Part shown: positions 61,366-64,000 of the stretch, piece by piece | How positions within the stretch are numbered: the stretch's first letter is position 1 | Layout of the letters: every line of letters begins with the position of its first letter | NCBI RefSeq assembly: GCF_000725125.1 | Contig: NZ_JFCB01000011.1 | Span: forward strand, 124,001 to 188,000 | Length of the DNA stretch: 64,000 nt | From: Streptomyces toyocaensis | GTDB taxonomy: Bacteria; Actinomycetota; Actinomycetes; Streptomycetales; Streptomycetaceae | Reading direction: 5' to 3' | The notes under the pieces: model-generated | Seen by the model: the letters and a program-made list of their open reading frames with translations, nothing else | What the model was told of the DNA's origin: nothing | Database searches by the model: none | Made by a program: the position numbers and the translations under genes

Positions 61366-63270
61366 TCAGGCGGCGCGGGCGGTGCTCTCCGGCCGTACGG
61401 GGGCGACGTCCGCCGTGGTCCGGTGGACGCAGGGCCGCGGGGCGGGGGAACGGCGGCGCAGGAACCGGGGCAGAGGCAGGACGGGATTGAGGAAACCCTC
61501 CGCCTGCATTGCGGCGAAACCGATGCGCGGCAGATCGGCCGATGCGCGATAGACCACGAAACGCGGTTCCCAGCGCGGGCGGAACTTCGCGTTGAACTTG
61601 TACAGCGATTCGATCTGGAACCAGCGGGAGAGAAAGACCAGCAGCCCGCGCCAGGCCCGCAGCACCGGTCCCGCGCCGAGCTTCTCGCCGCGGGCGAGCG
61701 CCGAGCGGAACATGGCGAAGTTGAGCGAGACCCGCTCGATGCCGAACCGCGGGGCGGCCTGGAGCGCGGCCACGATCAGCAGCTCGTTCATCCCCGGGTC
61801 GGCCGCGCGGTCACGGCGCATCAGGTCCAGCGAGACACCGTCCGTGCCCCACGGGACGAAGTGCAGGACCGCCCTGAGGTCACCGTGCCCGGTGGCCCCG
61901 GCGCCGGCCTTGTGCGCCGTGGCGACGAGGCAGTCGCCGTCGGCCGGGTCGCCGACGCGGCCCAGCGCCATGGAGAAGCCGCGCTCGGTGTCGGTGCCCC
62001 GCCAGTCGTCCGCGGCGCGGCGGATCCGGTCCAGCTCGTCCCCGCCGAGGTCACGGACACGCCGTACCCGGGTCTCGTAACCGGCCCGCTCGATGCGCTT
62101 GACCATCTGGCGCACGTTGCGCATCGGGCGGCCGGCGAGCGAGAAATCCGCGACGTCCACCACCGCCTCGTCACCCAGTTCCAGCGCGTCGAGCCCGGTC
62201 TCGCGGGTCCACACCTCGCCGCCGGTCTCCGAGCAGCCCATGACGGCGGGGGTCCAGGAGTGGGCCCTGGCCTCGTCCATGAAGCGCTCGATGGCGCCGG
62301 GCCAGGCCTCGACGTCGCCGATCGGGTCACCGCTGGCGAGCATCACGCCGCTGACCACGCGGTAGGTCACCGCTGCCTTGCCGCTGGGGGAGAAGACGAC
62401 GGCCTTGTCGCGGCGCAGCGCGAAGTGTCCGAGGGAGTCGCGGGCGCCGTGCCGGGCGAGCAGGGCGCGCAGCCGCGCCTCGTCGTCCTCGGTGAGCCGC
62501 GCGGCCGGGTGTTCGGGCCGGAGGGCCAGGTAGATGGTGGTGACGGCGGTGAGCAGGCCGAGCGCGCCGAGGGAGAAGGCGACCGTCCAGGAGGTGTCGC
62601 CCCGGTAGTCGACCGGGCCCTCGAAGCCGAAGAGGCCGTACAGCACGTGGGTGAGCCGGTCGGCCAGGCTCGGGTCGTCGACCAGCGGGCCGGGGTGGGC
62701 GCTGACGACGACCAGGCCGAGGAGCAGCGAACCGGCGCCCATCAGGACGAAGTTGGCCAGCGCCCGCCATCTGCCGCGCGGGTCGGGCAGGGCGGTGAAC
62801 TGGTCGCGGTGGCGCAGCAGGGGCGCGAGCAGTGCGAGGGTGAGCAGGACGCCCAGGACGGAGTGGCGGTAGGTGAACTGGGCGACCGCGCCGGCCGGCA
62901 GCAGGGCGACGGCGGCTCGCCAGGCCCGGCGCTTGCCCCGCTTCAGCCCGTGCGCGAGCAGCAGCAACAGCACCCCGGCGCTGAGCGAGAGGGCGGCCGC
63001 GAACGGACCGAGCGCGCCGGGCAGTACCTCGGCGACGGCGTGCATACGGCTGTGCCGGAAGCGCGGGAAGACGCCCGCGGCGATGTCCAGCAGGCCCACC
63101 AGGGCGCAGGCCCGTCCGGCGAGGACGGGGACCGCCTCGGGACGCGGGCCGCGTGGCAGGCGGCGCGCGCCCTTCAGGGCTCCGGGGTCCCGTGGCCCGT
63201 CCGTGGGCCGCTGTCCGCCCGTGGGTCTCGGTTCCCCGCCCGGCATGTGCTCACCTGTCCTGACAGACAT
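61366..63270 (-). CDS. Phosphatidylglycerol lysyltransferase-like protein (MprF/LysX type)
   Basis: The 634-residue protein has about seven membrane helices in the first 300 residues, then a DUF2156 GNAT-like catalytic domain (FALRRDKAVVFSPSGKAAVTYRVVSG, GDPIGDVEAWPGAIERF, MGCSETGGEVWTRETGL, FVPWGTDGVSLDLMRRD). Such proteins add amino acids to membrane lipids. I choose ATG 63270 (MSVRTGEH) with GGAACGAG upstream; ATG 63321 is in frame. It ends 110 bp downstream of folP's start. Confidence 0.88.
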   Translation of the reverse strand: MSVRTGEHMPGGEPRPTGGQRPTDGPRDPGALKGARRLPRGPRPEAVPVLAGRACALVGLLDIAAGVFPRFRHSRMHAVAEVLPGALGPFAAALSLSAGVLLLLLAHGLKRGKRRAWRAAVALLPAGAVAQFTYRHSVLGVLLTLALLAPLLRHRDQFTALPDPRGRWRALANFVLMGAGSLLLGLVVVSAHPGPLVDDPSLADRLTHVLYGLFGFEGPVDYRGDTSWTVAFSLGALGLLTAVTTIYLALRPEHPAARLTEDDEARLRALLARHGARDSLGHFALRRDKAVVFSPSGKAAVTYRVVSGVMLASGDPIGDVEAWPGAIERFMDEARAHSWTPAVMGCSETGGEVWTRETGLDALELGDEAVVDVADFSLAGRPMRNVRQMVKRIERAGYETRVRRVRDLGGDELDRIRRAADDWRGTDTERGFSMALGRVGDPADGDCLVATAHKAGAGATGHGDLRAVLHFVPWGTDGVSLDLMRRDRAADPGMNELLIVAALQAAPRFGIERVSLNFAMFRSALARGEKLGAGPVLRAWRGLLVFLSRWFQIESLYKFNAKFRPRWEPRFVVYRASADLPRIGFAAMQAEGFLNPVLPLPRFLRRRSPAPRPCVHRTTADVAPVRPESTARAA

Positions 63271-63601
63271 CTCGTTCCGTAGCTCTGCGAGAGACCGTGG
63301 ATCCGGTGCCGATTCGGGCATCCGGCGACATTGCGCCCTCTAGGACGGTGGCGCCGGGGGAGAGGTTCACTCCGCGCGGGCGGTTGTTCCGGCGGGGGTG
63401 CCGCGGCGCGGACGAACGTGAAGTGGAATGCGTGTGAGACGACTTCATCGTCTCCGGGTGAGTAAATGATCTTGAGGAATTTGGGGCGCGTGCCTATTCA
63501 CGCGCGGCCGGCTTCCCTGATGCCCTGTGAATCCCCGGGTATGGCTTTGTTTTTACGGGGCGGGGCACCATGATTCGCCTACGCGCGGTAAGTTTCTGGC
63601 C
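63271..63601. other. Divergent intergenic region with two dyads
   Basis: The 331 bp hold two perfect dyads: GAGACGA-CTTCA-TCGTCTC (63436-63454) and GCGCGTG-CCTATT-CACGCGC (63486-63505). Composition is lower in G+C than the flanks. No small gene is seen. Confidence 0.6.
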
Positions 63602-64000
63602 ATGCCACGTGGACGTCACCGTCATTCCCCGCCCCTGCACAGGATGCTGCCCCCGTCGGCGATCGCAGGCGTCTCCGTCGTCTGCGCCCTGGGGCCCTGG
63701 GTGTTCACGCAACCGATGGTGCTTCGTGTCCTGGCCGCGGCCGCCGCGGTCACCGCGGTCGTCGGCGCCGTCGTCATGCGGCACTGGGACGCCCAGGCGG
63801 GTAAACGCGTCGCCGATCTCACGCGTGCGCGTGCGAGCGACGAGTGGCGTTTCGAGGAACGGGTCGCCGAACTCGAGTCCGACCTCGAGGAGTCGCGCGA
63901 ACTGCGGACGAAGCTGGAGCAGCGGCTGCGCGCCAAGCGCGCGGAGCTGGCCGGGCTGCGCAACGAGCACGCGTCGCTGCTGCGGCGGTACGCGGCGGCG
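63602..64000 (+). CDS. Membrane-anchored coiled-coil protein (partial, runs off window)
   Basis: The frame starting at ATG 63602 (MPRGRHRHSPPLHRML) stays open to the window edge, 133 codons. It has two hydrophobic segments (IAGVSVVCALGPWVF and VLRVLAAAAAVTAVVGAVVM) followed by a strongly predicted coiled coil (RVAELESDLEESRELRTKLE). No ribosome site is obvious. It is divergent from the MprF-like gene. No function is known. Confidence 0.85.
   Translation, partial: MPRGRHRHSPPLHRMLPPSAIAGVSVVCALGPWVFTQPMVLRVLAAAAAVTAVVGAVVMRHWDAQAGKRVADLTRARASDEWRFEERVAELESDLEESRELRTKLEQRLRAKRAELAGLRNEHASLLRRYAAA

Overview
The window is a high-GC (about 70 percent or more) actinobacterial chromosome segment, almost certainly from Streptomyces. 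Diagnostic genes are bldG with its anti-sigma partner, the thiopeptide-responsive regulator tipA with its nested short form, a topA that starts at TTG, a DUF397/ATPase/XRE-DUF5753 triad, and many GTG starts. Gene content and order resemble the S. coelicolor bldG-topA and tipA-ftsH-fol neighbourhoods as I remember them. About 56 genes are called; there is no prophage, insertion sequence or CRISPR array.

Layout. (1) 1-7031: tail of an unknown gene, a HAD phosphatase on the minus strand, then a compact Tad/Flp-type secretion operon (ssd, tadA, tadB, tadC, DUF4244 pilin, TadE, TadE-like). (2) 6952-13145: the DEAH helicase that habitually neighbours this Tad cluster, bldG plus anti-sigma factor, and the proton-pumping pyrophosphatase hppA. 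(3) 13356-25689: lipoprotein, methyltransferase, small membrane protein, topA, a membrane-domain/thymidylate-kinase fusion, holB and a secreted peptidase. (4) 25809-35323: tRNA-Thr, glycosyltransferase, AfsR-like regulator, a pol I-like DNA polymerase, a Clp-N/HTH protein with a double operator, DUF2786 protein and lipoprotein. (5) 35680-47742: DUF397/HATPase/XRE triad, aldehyde dehydrogenase, PadR plus ABC exporter, glutamate decarboxylase, tipA, DedA, TetR, a GNAT-SnoaL fusion and a dehydrogenase remnant. (6) 47962-64000: ThrE, ppa, dacB, metalloprotease, tilS, hpt, ftsH, folE, then a minus-strand folate block (folP, SnoaL protein, folB, folK, DUF3180), an MprF-like protein and an incomplete coiled-coil protein.

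How genes work together. The Tad genes overlap at nearly every stop/start and form one operon. FolE, FolB, FolK and FolP supply most of the pterin branch of folate synthesis, with an NTF2-like protein translationally coupled to FolP. BldG and the following ATPase-like protein are an antagonist/anti-sigma pair. PadR probably represses the ABC exporter through two dyads at its promoter. TipA probably activates itself from a 19-bp-spacer promoter. The Clp-N/HTH protein is probably autoregulated.

Regulatory structure readable from sequence includes about a dozen intergenic hairpins, a recurrent leaderless promoter geometry (TANNNT, six bases, start codon), two matched 27-bp elements in front of the DUF397 and ATPase genes, and twin dyads embracing the Clp-N promoter. 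These, plus the fused or repeat-bearing proteins, are the most interesting parts of an otherwise core-genome region.
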